Source: Brachybacterium saurashtrense
GTDB taxonomy: Bacteria; Actinomycetota; Actinomycetes; Actinomycetales; Dermabacteraceae
Direction: 5' to 3'
Assembly (NCBI RefSeq): GCF_003355475.1
Contig: NZ_CP031356.1
Coordinates: forward strand, 1 to 64,000
Length of the DNA: 64,000 nucleotides
The notes below the pieces were generated by a model. That model worked only from the letters and a program-made list of their open reading frames with translations, ran no database searches and was not told the origin of the DNA. Within the stretch, counting starts at the first letter, position 1; each line of letters opens with the position of its first letter. Positions 1-7,732 of the stretch are shown here, one piece after another. The position numbers were made by a program, and so were the translations under genes.

Positions 1-1767
1 GTGATCGTGATGTCGTCGCCGTCGCGCGTCGCGTCGACCTCCTTGCGGTGCAGGGGAATCACCGCCGTGTCCGTGAACCGGCGCCCCTTCTCCCGTCCGT
101 GCGAGAGAGGCAGGTCGGCGACAGCGAACTGCCCCGCTGTGACGATCCGGTCGCGACGCGGGAACACGATCTGCGGAGCACCGTCCCGGCGGTACGTGGC
201 GACAGGACGTTCCGGCGCCGGCGGCCTCTCGTCCTCGTCGTTCTCGCGGAGGAGGAACCCGCCCATGTCGTTAGAACCGTCACCGCCGCTGGGCGCCGTT
301 CCGTCGCCGCTGCTGCCGTGCCCGAGCTCGAGCCCGAGCCCTCGGCGGACGTGTCCGTCCCTCAGTGCCGCCGAAGTCGAACAGTCCCCGGTCCCGCGCC
401 CGGTCCGCCGCTGGTGCTCCCCCGCGGCGCTATTCTCCTCGTCGGACGGCGTGCTCGAACGCGCACCACCGCCATCATCCACATCGATCGCCGACGACGG
501 CGTGACCAGACGCTGCTTCAGCACGTCCTTCTGCGCGAGCAGCTGTTCCCAGCGGTCATGCGCCACCAGATCCACCTGGTCGACATCGTCCCAGCCGGTC
601 CGCTTCCCGTACGGCAGCCGCAGACCGCGACCGAGGATTTGCTCCGTCAGCGACTCCGACGCCAGCTTCCTCATCGCCACGATCACCGCGATGTTCTTGA
701 CGTCCCAGCCCTCACGCAGCTTGTTCACCGACACGATCGCGCGGATCGGCGAGGCCGGGGACTCCACATCGTCCAGCATCGACAGCGCCTCCTCGGAGGA
801 CTGCTCCGTCACGACCAGCACAGAGCCGCCGTCACCGATGTACCCGTCTCCGGCCAGCAGGTCCCCGATCCGGTCCGCCTCCGCCACGGTCTGCGCGACG
901 ACGAACAGGACCGGCTTCACCGACGAGATGCCCTCCGCGGCGGCGTACTCCCGGTAGGAGCGCTCTTTCCGCTCCAGCAGCGCGACCGCGTCGCCGAGCT
1001 GCACCTCGTCCGAGCTGATCCCGCCCCGCCGGTACACGATCACCGGGATCTTCACGAACCCGTCGGCGATCGCCTCACCGAGCGTGTACTCGAACGCGAT
1101 CCGGGCGATGTCGGTGCGGTCCGGGGGTCGCGGTCAAGCCCACCAGGGCGAGCGGTCCCAGGTCACGCACCGCGCTGGAGAACTTCTTCGCCTGCTCCCG
1201 GTACACGTGATGCTCGTCCGCGATCACCAGCAGGTCACGCACCGTCTCGAGATGCTCGTACAGCGCCTGGCCCAGCACCTCATCCGGCGTGTGGGTCCGC
1301 CTCGTCAAGGCGGCCGTCGGCGCAGTGAGCTGCTGGACGTTGAAGACGAACACCTTCAGCCGGTGCGGGTCGCGCAACTGAGCCCCCGTCTGGGCGGTGC
1401 GGAAGTTCTCCGGGGTCACCATCACAGGGGCGATCTCCGCGCCCTGCACATGCTTTGCCGAGGCTCTGTCGAAGTTCGCGATCGTCTTGCGCTGGATGGT
1501 CGAGTTCGGGGTGACGACCAGGACGTTGCGCACGCCCTGCTGGGCCGCGTACTCGACCAGCGCCGCCATCAGGTACGTCTTTCCGACGCCCGTGGCGAGG
1601 TCCGCGACGATCTCCGGATAGCCGCCCGCCGTCAGGTACTTCTTCGCCGGTGCCGCGATCTGCTGCACGACGGCGCGGAGCGCGTTCTTGTTCGGGGCCC
1701 GCAGGTCGAAGCGGGAAGCGATCTGCTCGATCAGCTGATCGTCCAGGGTCATATCGGTGCGGTTCAT
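1..1767 (-). pseudogene. res: Type III restriction enzyme Res subunit, frameshifted and 3'-truncated by the window edge
   Basis: This is the ATP-dependent helicase/nuclease subunit of a type III restriction-modification system, acting with the Mod protein encoded just upstream. The first frame (from 1767) carries a Walker A (TGVGKT), a DEAD-box-like IADEHHVY motif and the LTATP motif. At the G5 run 1123-1127 the frame is lost. Removing one G gives TPDRTDIARIAFEYTLGEAI and an open frame to base 1, with the helicase motif VI region LTEQILGRGLRLPYGK. The C-terminal endonuclease domain would lie beyond the window. The start ATG overlaps the mod stop (ATGA, 1764-1767), so the two genes are translationally coupled. 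The frameshift is either a true inactivating mutation or a homopolymer sequencing error; without it the gene would look intact. Confidence 0.85.
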
Positions 1768-3899
1768 CGGATGACCGCTCCCTTCTGCAGCAGTCCGGCC
1801 GGTGCGACACGGAGGGTGGATCCGGGGGCGAGCTCGCGCAGCAGCGCGGCGGAGTCCTCGAGCGCGGCCTTCGCCACCACCGTCACGGTCTCCCCCGGTG
1901 CGAGACGGGCGTGGAGGTCGCGGACGACGGCCTCGTCGGCGACCCCGTCGATCACCGCGAGACGTTCACGTCCCTTCACCCCCGCGAACACAGGATGGTC
2001 GGCGGTGCGGCGGTAGCCGAGCTGGGCGGCGACCGCCGCGGACCAGGCGCCGTTGGTCGCCGCCTGTGACAGGTACACCTCGGTGCGGCCCTCGGGCCCG
2101 TCCTCGACGTCGTACATCGAAGGGCCGAGCCGCGCGATCGTGAACCCGCCGCCGCCCGACCAGCGGACGGTCGTCTCGTTGCGGGTCTTCGTCGCCGCGC
2201 GGAGCGGCGCGAGAGCCTTCGCGTACACGTCAATGCTCGTCTCGGAGGTCTTGGCGAGCTTGGCGGCGAGTCGGGCGAGGGCCGCGAGTTCCTCATCGCT
2301 GAGCTCGCTGCCGCCGGCCTTCTTGGCCGCGCGGGCGAGACGAGCGGTCTCGGAGGCGACATCGATCTCGAGCTCGACGTCGGCCGCCGCCTTCGTAAGC
2401 GCCGAGTTGAATGTCTGCGCCTGCAAGGCGGTCATCCCGTCCGGGAGCTCGACGCCTTCGGCGGGGACGCGGTCTGTGCGGGTCGAGATGCCGCCCTGGT
2501 CGCTACCATCGATCACCTTCGTCAGGCGCGGCACGATGAACGTCTCGACGGTCTCCTCGAGCAACTCGACCGTCACCCAGCGGCGCCCCATCTTCTGCGC
2601 GACCGCGGCCGTCGTGCCGGACCCGGCGAAGCAGTCCAGCACCAGGTCACCCGGGTTCGAGCCGATGTGGAGAATCCGCTCAAGTAGCCGCTCCGGTTTC
2701 GGAGTGTCGAACGGCGCGATGTCCGGGAACAGGTCGCCAACCTCGGACTTGCCGGCGATGTTCGCACCGACTTCCGAGGCGAACCACATGGTCGCAGCCG
2801 ACTTCTTCTGCGTGTTGGGATAGGCCTTGGCCTGGATACCGCTCTTCCCCTGCCCCTTGCGGGTCAGGTAGATGATGGGCCAGTTCCCCGCGTCATATCG
2901 TTCCTGGGCCATCTTCGCGGCCTCCTCGAGCGGGACGGCAAGCATGATTGCCTTCACGCCCTGCCGCACTTCGGACGCGGAGATCCCGCAGATACGAGCC
3001 CGCTCTTCGGCGTCGTCGATGTCTCTGAGCTCGTACGGAGCGTATTCGGACATTTGCTCGAGCAACCAGGACTGCTCGTGCCCCCAGCTGCGCCCCTGCT
3101 TCGTGTACATGAGTCGGCCGGTGATCGGATGCTGGATCGCGTAGACCATGCCCTGGTGAGTCACGGCGCCGGGCGAGTCGATCGGGTGATCACGCCACGG
3201 CATAGGGTCGCCGTCAGGTGACTTGTAACGGCGGTCCGTCACCGAACTCTCGTCGAGCCGCTTGGGAAGCCAACCGCTGCCGATTCGGTAGACGAGGATG
3301 TAGTCGTGAGCTGCCGACAGCCTCTCGCGAACGTTGTTGCGTGGGGTGACAGCTTTCTGCCACGCGACCTCGGAGACGAAGTTCTCCGCGCCGAACTCCT
3401 CGTCCAGCAGGGCCCGCATCCGGTGAACCTCTTCGTCATCGAGATGCACCCAGATGGACGCGTCCGGCGCCATGAGCGGCTTGATGTCACGGATCCGGTC
3501 GCGCATGAACGTCAGCCAGACAGAGTGCTCCATCTGGTCGCTGTACCGGGAGAACACCTTCCCGGTGTTGAAGGGCGGGTCGATGTAGACCAGCTTCACC
3601 TGCCCCTCGTACCGGTTCCGGTACTCAGGGATCGTGCCGAGCGATCGGAGGGCGTCGCCCGAGTCGCCGACGATCAGGAGGTTGTCGTCGGAGCCGGCGG
3701 CCGTCATGTGTCCGTCCCCGTCAAGAAGAGAAGCAGCCTGCCCGACCGTCGCCGTCTCCTCGAGGGTGCGGACCTCGGTGACCCGGGGATCGCTCGGATC
3801 GACCCACGCGTAGTCGTACTTGCCGTCCTCGTGCGGGATGAGGGCGAGATCCTTGCCCATCCAGGTCAGCTCGAGACGCCCGTGCGGCTTCTTCGGCAC
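1764..3899 (-). CDS. mod: Type III site-specific DNA methyltransferase (Mod), N6-adenine beta class
   Basis: This methylates adenine in the recognition site of the type III system and supplies target recognition for Res. The catalytic motif DPPFNTG lies about 107 residues from the chosen start, and the AdoMet-binding motif FAGSGTT lies far downstream. That order (catalytic motif first) is typical of beta-class Mod proteins. The frame is open further upstream to 4043, but a GTG at 3899 is preceded by a perfect AAGGAGG at 3905-3911 with 5-nt spacing, and the family-like sequence begins there (KKPHGRLELTW). I therefore take GTG 3899, giving 711 residues. The stop overlaps the res start by 4 nt. 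Upstream lie about 600 bp without a recognised gene. Confidence 0.93.
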   Translation of the reverse strand: MPKKPHGRLELTWMGKDLALIPHEDGKYDYAWVDPSDPRVTEVRTLEETATVGQAASLLDGDGHMTAAGSDDNLLIVGDSGDALRSLGTIPEYRNRYEGQVKLVYIDPPFNTGKVFSRYSDQMEHSVWLTFMRDRIRDIKPLMAPDASIWVHLDDEEVHRMRALLDEEFGAENFVSEVAWQKAVTPRNNVRERLSAAHDYILVYRIGSGWLPKRLDESSVTDRRYKSPDGDPMPWRDHPIDSPGAVTHQGMVYAIQHPITGRLMYTKQGRSWGHEQSWLLEQMSEYAPYELRDIDDAEERARICGISASEVRQGVKAIMLAVPLEEAAKMAQERYDAGNWPIIYLTRKGQGKSGIQAKAYPNTQKKSAATMWFASEVGANIAGKSEVGDLFPDIAPFDTPKPERLLERILHIGSNPGDLVLDCFAGSGTTAAVAQKMGRRWVTVELLEETVETFIVPRLTKVIDGSDQGGISTRTDRVPAEGVELPDGMTALQAQTFNSALTKAAADVELEIDVASETARLARAAKKAGGSELSDEELAALARLAAKLAKTSETSIDVYAKALAPLRAATKTRNETTVRWSGGGGFTIARLGPSMYDVEDGPEGRTEVYLSQAATNGAWSAAVAAQLGYRRTADHPVFAGVKGRERLAVIDGVADEAVVRDLHARLAPGETVTVVAKAALEDSAALLRELAPGSTLRVAPAGLLQKGAVIR

Positions 3900-3904
3900 C
3901 GCGG

Positions 3905-3911
3905 CCTCCTT
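3905..3911 (-). promoter_or_regulatory. Strong ribosome binding site deciding the mod start
   Basis: AAGGAGG on the minus strand sits 5 nt before a GTG at 3899. The upstream ATGs at 4043, 3995 and 3953 have no comparable Shine-Dalgarno sequence, so this site argues for the shorter protein. Confidence 0.7.
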
Positions 3912-4495
3912 CTCCGCCGCAGCGGCTCGTGAACGCTGTCCATTCTCCAGCATCGACGACACTCGCACCGCCGCACTTCGCAAGTCGGCCGACATCAGCC
4001 GCCGTATCGGCGCAGATCCTCTTCCAGCGCTCCCGCCGCCCAACTGGCCGACCGGTCGGGGCTCGCAGCATCATCTGAGCGATCAGCCCGTTAATGAAGG
4101 TGTGCGCCTGGTCGAGCGACATCGATCCCCTCGCCCCAGCCGCCGCACGTGCCAACGCCCTCGGACAGTGGCCGCCGCCGATCGCTCTGCAGGCTCCCGC
4201 TGTTCATCGAGGAGTTCTACAAACGTCGTCGACGGCATTCCTCACTCGAGTACGCGTCACCCCACGACTACGACCTCGCCCGCACCCCGCGGGCACTCAC
4301 CACCACCGGAAGCTAGCGACCAAGAGTGGAAACCAAACCGTAGGGCAGGTCAAGATGTCACCTATCCGTGCGGCAGTCCCATCAGGTTACGCCGCTGCTC
4401 CAATGTCTCGTGAGACATCCGACTTGCGCATTAATGCTGGGCCCATGATCCGTAGTTTGGACAGGTCCGCCCGCAGCCCCTTTATGAATCTGGCA
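3912..4495. other. Region without a recognisable gene; contains a 16-bp palindrome
   Basis: About 580 bases upstream of mod contain no frame I can support. A short minus-strand frame (MSLDQAHTFINGLIAQ near 4123) looks protein-like but runs into mod out of frame and matches nothing I recognise. The right half (about 4310-4500) is noticeably less GC-rich than its surroundings, as expected near acquired DNA. A perfect inverted repeat, ATGTCTC-GT-GAGACAT, lies at 4403-4418. It could be an operator or a relic of an insertion-sequence end. Confidence 0.5.
4403..4418. repeat. 16-bp palindrome ATGTCTCGTGAGACAT
   Basis: Two perfect 7-bp arms surround a central GT, in the gene-free stretch between mod and the HTH gene. 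The role is unknown. Confidence 0.6.
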
Positions 4496-4711
4496 TCAAG
4501 ATGTGGATACAGGGACGAAGTAGGATCGCTGAATGTATGCCTCGAGCTCTGCGTTCTCGATCCGCCACTGTCCGCGCCCTCCTACGCGTATGGCACGTAG
4601 CTCGCCCGAGCGAACGAGTGAGTACGCCTGCGTGCTGCTTATTGAGAGCACTTCCTTCACATCATCGAAGGTCATGAATCGACGATCGAGCACGCTCGTT
4701 TGCTGAACCAT
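4496..4711 (-). CDS. Small excisionase-family helix-turn-helix protein
   Basis: This 71-residue protein reads FMTFDDVKEVLSISSTQAYSLVRSGEL and then RAIRVGGRGQWRI, the winged-helix pattern of MerR/excisionase-type domains (the BldC and Xis-like group). Such proteins bind DNA as regulators or as recombination directionality factors. The ATG at 4711 has a good ribosome site (GAAGGAG, 8 nt upstream). The left end of the IS481-family element lies only about 32 bp upstream of the start, so its original promoter has probably been displaced. No integrase gene is visible in the window, so an excisionase role is not supported; a small regulator is the safer reading. Confidence 0.8.
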   Translation of the reverse strand: MVQQTSVLDRRFMTFDDVKEVLSISSTQAYSLVRSGELRAIRVGGRGQWRIENAELEAYIQRSYFVPVSTS

Positions 4712-4738
4712 CTGGTGGACTCCTTCGGTGATGCTGGC

Positions 4739-4742
4739 CTAG
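4739..4742. repeat. CTAG target site, left flank of the IS
   Basis: CTAG directly before the left end of the element, matched by CTAG at 5861-5864. This is consistent with duplication of the palindromic core of the IS481 target. Confidence 0.6.
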
Positions 4743-4743
4743 G

Positions 4744-4764
4744 TGTTGCGGGTCGTGACGTTGT
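4744..4764 (+). repeat. Left terminal inverted repeat of the IS481-family element
   Basis: The end begins TGTTGCGGGTCGTGACG. It matches the inverse of 5839-5859 at 17 of 21 positions and has the TGT...ACA termini usual for the family. Confidence 0.7.
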
Positions 4765-5838
4765 GGTCACTGGGGTGGGGATGAAGGAACGGGTCCCTGA
4801 CCGGCACGATGGGTGGTGCTGAAGCCATTCATCTGCCGGGAGGAGACCCGTTCCATGACCCACCGTAATGCCCCGCTGACCGTGATTGGAAGGCTGCGAG
4901 CCGTCGCGCAGGTGATCGAGCGGGGTCGTCCGATCGCTCACGTCGCTGCGGAGTTCCACATCGCCCGCTCGACCCTCTCGAAGTGGGTCGCCCGCTACCG
5001 CGACCACGGCGAGATCGGTCTCGAGGACCGCTCCAGCGCTCCCGCTCACCGGCCCACGCGCCTACCGGCCTGGGTGGTCGAGCTGATCGAGCACTGGCGA
5101 CGGAAACGGAAGTGGTCGGCTCGTCGGATCGCCCGCGAACTCGCCGACGGGCACGACGTCCTCTACTGCGTGCGGACGGTGACGCGCTGGTTGGACCGCC
5201 TGGGCCTGAACCGGATCCGCGACATCACCCCGCACGGGGAGAACCTCCGGTCACCAGGGAGGATCATCGCCCGCTACCCCGGGCACATGGTCCACATCGA
5301 CGTGAAGAAGGTCGGGAGATCCCCGACGGCGGCGGCTGGAAGGTCCACGGCCGCGACAGCGACGCCGCCCGCAGCTCGAAGCGAGGGAAGGGCAGGCGGG
5401 TCGGCTACACCTACCTCCACTCGGCGATCGACGGGTTCTCACGCCTCGCCTACACCGAACCGCTCGAGGACGAGACAGCGGCGACGACGATCGGGTTCCT
5501 CCATCGGGCGTTCGCGTTCTTCGCCGCGCACGGGATCACCCGGATCACGCGGCTGGTCAGCGACAACGGGGCGAACGACCGCTCGAACGCGTTCGCCAGC
5601 TCGGTCCGCGGGAAGGTCTCCCGTCATCAGCGGACCCGCGCCTACACGCCCCGCCACAACGGAAAGGTCGAGCGGTTCCAGCGGATCACCGCCGACGAGT
5701 TCCTCTACGCCGAGGTCTTCACCTCCGAACAGGAACGACGGGACCGCCACGCCGTCTGGCTCCACCACTACAACTACCATCGGCCCCACACCGCCTGCGG
5801 CGATCAGCCCCCGGCCTCACGCCTCCACACCGGCGTCG

Positions 5839-5859
5839 ACAACGTCATGACCAACTACA
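5839..5859 (-). repeat. Right terminal inverted repeat of the IS481-family element
   Basis: It reads ACAACGTCATGACC and onward to ACA and overlaps the last codons of the transposase. Seventeen of 21 positions match the inverse of the left end. Confidence 0.7.
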
Positions 5860-5860
5860 A

Positions 5861-5864
5861 CTAG
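5861..5864. repeat. CTAG target site, right flank of the IS
   Basis: CTAG just outside the right end; its TAG is the transposase stop codon. Confidence 0.6.
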
Positions 5865-6082
5865 TGCGTGCATCGGTGCCGCATCGAGTTCGCCGGGATG
5901 AGCCTGTTCCCGCAGGTCTTGGACGTGGTGGTCCGAGAGGACGGCTGCACCGGCAGAGCGGTGCGTGGCGACGAGCCTGACGTGGCCACCCAGGGGGCAG
6001 AAGCGTTCCTCACGCAGTTCGTGGGCAACGCGGTGGCTCGCACGAGCGGCGACCTCGGCGTCGATGCTCTAACCCCTCGGGC

Positions 6083-6598
6083 CTACGCCGCCGAATCAGG
6101 TGTGGCGGAGCTTCGCGCGTACCAACTCGGGCTGCTCATTTCTGTTCGGGAGCGGGACGGCACCATCAGCACCACCCCCAGCAGCGCCGCGACCACCAGC
6201 ACGATCGTCATCGACGTCGCATCAAACCTCGACATGTGCCCCAGATGCGTCACGTGGTAGGCGAAGTGCAGCACCCCGAACACGGTCCAGGCGATGCCCA
6301 GCAGGCGATGGCCGATGCGGGAGCGTCACCACAGCCCGGCGAGGCTCGCGGCGCCGAGCGCGAGGTACATCGCGCCGTGGTCGCGCACCAGGTGCTCGTT
6401 GTACGGGCCGTCCTGAGAGACCCATTCGCCGAGCACAGCGGGGAAGTGGTCGAAGAACACCTGGGGGAGCGCGTAGGACCACAGGCCCACCACGGCGGCG
6501 ATGACCACGCTGGCCGCGAGCGCGGCCGTCTGCCACCACCCCACGTCGGCGTCGGTCGGTCGCATCCGTCCCAGGGCGTCGTCGGTGTGAGCGGTCAT
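6083..6598 (-). pseudogene. Small integral membrane protein coupled to sigJ, interrupted by an in-frame TGA
   Basis: The frame runs for 171 codons and would encode a four-helix membrane protein: WWQTAALAASVVIAAVVGLW, a loop with GPYNEHLVRDHGAM, then MYLALGAASLAGLW, RIGHRLLGIAWTVFGVLHFAYHV and MTIVLVVAALLGVVLMV. Codon 91 (6326-6328) is TGA, directly after a TGG, and the hydrophobic pattern continues in the same frame. A TGG-to-TGA change is the simplest explanation. The ATG at 6598 has AAGGAG upstream and overlaps the sigJ stop by 4 nt, so the gene belongs to the sigma-factor operon. I do not recognise a named family. The N-terminal half could still be made as a two-helix fragment. Confidence 0.75.
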
Positions 6599-7533
6599 GG
6601 TCGTCTCCTTGCGGGGTGGGGTTCTGCGGCGCCGTCGCCCCGTCGCCACCGCGTGAGCTTCTCCGGGTTCCGCACCAGCCACACCTCGGTGACCCGCTCG
6701 CCGCGCACTCCCAGCACCGTCACGCTGTCCACGCTGCCGTGCTCGGTGATCAGGAACCCGAGGCCGTCGTCGGTCGCGATCGGCTCCACCGTCGCGTCCG
6801 GATGCTTCGTCAGCGCGCCCAACAGGAACCGGGCCACCCTGTCCCCGCCGTGCACCGGGCGCCGGGCGGCGCTGACCTTCCCGCCGCCGTCGGAGGTGAG
6901 CGTCACGGCGGGGTCCAGGAGCGAGATCAGGGCGTCCACGTCGCCCGTATCCGTCGCGGCGGCGAACGCCGCCGCGACCGCGTCGTGCCGGGAGCGCGAG
7001 GCGGCGTCCTCGGTGCGGGAGCGCACCTTGCGCCGTGCCGAGGAGGCCAGCTGCCGGGTGGCCGGCACGGTGCGGCCCACCGTCTCGGCGATCTGCGCGA
7101 ACGGCATCTCGAACACGTCGTGCAGCACGAACGCCACCCGCTCCGCGGGCGTGAGCGTCTCGAGCACCACCTGCAGCGCCATGCTCACCGAGTCGTCGAG
7201 CGTGACGCGATCCAGCGGATCCGCCGCGGCCGCGGAGCGGGCCGGATCGGCGAAGGCGGGCACGGGCTCGGGCAGCCACGGGCCCACGTAGCTCTCCCGG
7301 CGCACCCGCGCCGAGCCCAGCATGTCCAGGCAGATGCGGGAGGTCACGCGCATCATCCACGCGCCCGGGTTCTCGATCGCCGCGCGCTGCGCATCCTCCA
7401 GCCGCATCCAGCGCACGAACGCCTCCTGCACCGCGTCCTCCGCATCGCTGAGACTGCCCAGCATCCGGTAGGCGAGCCCGCGCAGCGCAGGGCGTTCACG
7501 CTCCAGCGCCGCGGCGTCGTCGTCGGCCGTCAT
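6595..7533 (-). CDS. sigJ: ECF41-group RNA polymerase sigma factor with SnoaL-like C-terminal domain
   Basis: Sigma region 2 lies at residues about 14-80 (LRGLAYRMLGSLSDAEDAVQEAFVRW, quoted in part as a family hallmark), and region 4 at about 120-170 (LTPAERVAFVLHDV, FAQIAETVGRTVPATRQL). It is followed by a SnoaL-like domain to residue 312. In ECF41 factors this extension replaces an anti-sigma factor. Its diagnostic motifs are present: DGGGK at 215-219 and NPEKL at 289-293 (family DGGGR and NPDKL). ECF41 genes usually neighbour a carboxymuconolactone decarboxylase, oxidoreductase or epimerase, and an SDR/epimerase-like gene lies divergently here. A matching promoter precedes the gene, suggesting autoregulation. 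The inducing signal is unknown. Confidence 0.92.
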   Translation of the reverse strand: MTADDDAAALERERPALRGLAYRMLGSLSDAEDAVQEAFVRWMRLEDAQRAAIENPGAWMMRVTSRICLDMLGSARVRRESYVGPWLPEPVPAFADPARSAAAADPLDRVTLDDSVSMALQVVLETLTPAERVAFVLHDVFEMPFAQIAETVGRTVPATRQLASSARRKVRSRTEDAASRSRHDAVAAAFAAATDTGDVDALISLLDPAVTLTSDGGGKVSAARRPVHGGDRVARFLLGALTKHPDATVEPIATDDGLGFLITEHGSVDSVTVLGVRGERVTEVWLVRNPEKLTRWRRGDGAAEPHPARRRP

Positions 7534-7633
7534 CCGCTGCTTCCGTTCCTCGGCGAGGGACCGACGGCGCGGGCGGCGAGAGGCTGGCGAGGCGGGCGGT
7601 CATGGTGTGCTGGGATTCTCCTCCCACCCTGTC

Positions 7634-7660
7634 GACGACGCACCGGCTCGATGTGTGAGC
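7634..7660 (-). promoter_or_regulatory. ECF41-like promoter directed at sigJ
   Basis: On the minus strand GCTCACA (7654-7660) is followed after 16 nt by CGTC (7634-7637). The published ECF41 consensus is TGTCACA-N16-CGTC, so the TCACA core, spacing and -10 all match. A second CGTC occurs 3 nt closer. Transcription would run into sigJ, starting about 95 nt before its ATG. Confidence 0.6.
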
Positions 7661-7666
7661 CTCACA
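7654..7666. repeat. Perfect palindrome TGTGAG-C-CTCACA shared by two divergent -35 elements
   Basis: Two 6-bp arms around one base. Each arm contributes the TCACA of an ECF41-like -35 element on opposite strands, so one site would serve both sigJ and the SDR gene. Confidence 0.7.
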
Positions 7667-7686
7667 CCGCGCGCCCCTGTCTCGTC
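7660..7686 (+). promoter_or_regulatory. ECF41-like promoter directed at the SDR/epimerase gene
   Basis: CCTCACA (7660-7666), 16 nt, then CGTC (7683-7686), matching the ECF41 consensus in the TCACA core, the spacing and the whole -10. The ATG of the target gene is about 40 nt downstream of the expected start. Confidence 0.65.
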
Positions 7687-7732
7687 GGATGGGCAGAGGC
7701 CCGCACGGGGCCCCTCACGGAGAGGCAGAGCA

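Larger units (their letters stand above)
4743..5860 (+). mobile_element. IS481-family insertion sequence flanked by CTAG
   Basis: A single-transposase element of about 1.1 kb. The left end is at 4744-4764 and its imperfect inverse at 5839-5859, agreeing at 17 of 21 positions. CTAG lies immediately outside both ends (4739-4742 and 5861-5864). IS481-type elements are known to prefer NCTAGN targets, which fits. The outer bases differ (CCTAGG on the left, ACTAGT on the right), so a perfect 6-bp duplication is not shown. The transposase inside carries a one-base deletion, so this copy is probably immobile unless the shift is an error. Confidence 0.82.
4855..5864 (+). pseudogene. IS481-family transposase, single-base frameshift
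   Basis: This DDE transposase has an N-terminal helix-turn-helix region (residues about 10-55, HVAAEFHIARSTLSKWV) and an rve core. After restoring one base, the catalytic residues are D149 (HIDVKK), D237 (VSDNGA) and E273 (NGKVERFQ). The 35-residue gap between the second and third fits the family's DD35E spacing. The frame breaks at 5317-5319, where AGATCCC stands for an expected AGGATCCC (VGRIPDGGGW). The product would be 336 residues. The ATG at 4855 follows GGGAGGAG. The TAG stop at 5862-5864 lies in the flanking CTAG, so the target site supplies the stop codon. No slippery heptamer or pseudoknot was recognised, so programmed frameshifting is not favoured. Confidence 0.88.

Noticed and set aside
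3721..4155. Minus-strand frame beginning near MSLDQAHTFINGLIAQ
   Set aside because: Its first 20 residues look protein-like, but it runs into mod out of frame and becomes Arg/Gly-rich. No family match is known to me; at best a decayed fragment.
5300..5330. Programmed -1 frameshift in the transposase
   Set aside because: No A6G- or A7-type slippery run or pseudoknot was recognised at the break. One missing G restores the family sequence exactly.
5868..6260. Plus-strand 130-codon frame right of the IS (MHRCRIEFAGMSLFPQVLDV)
   Set aside because: It overlaps the membrane-protein gene in antisense and has no ribosome site or recognisable domain. It could be a remnant of a gene cut by the IS, but that is not supportable.
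6326..6328. TGA codons at 6326 and 43995 as selenocysteine
   Set aside because: Neither context resembles a selenoprotein, and no SECIS-like hairpin was recognised directly downstream. Loss of Trp and Arg codons is simpler.
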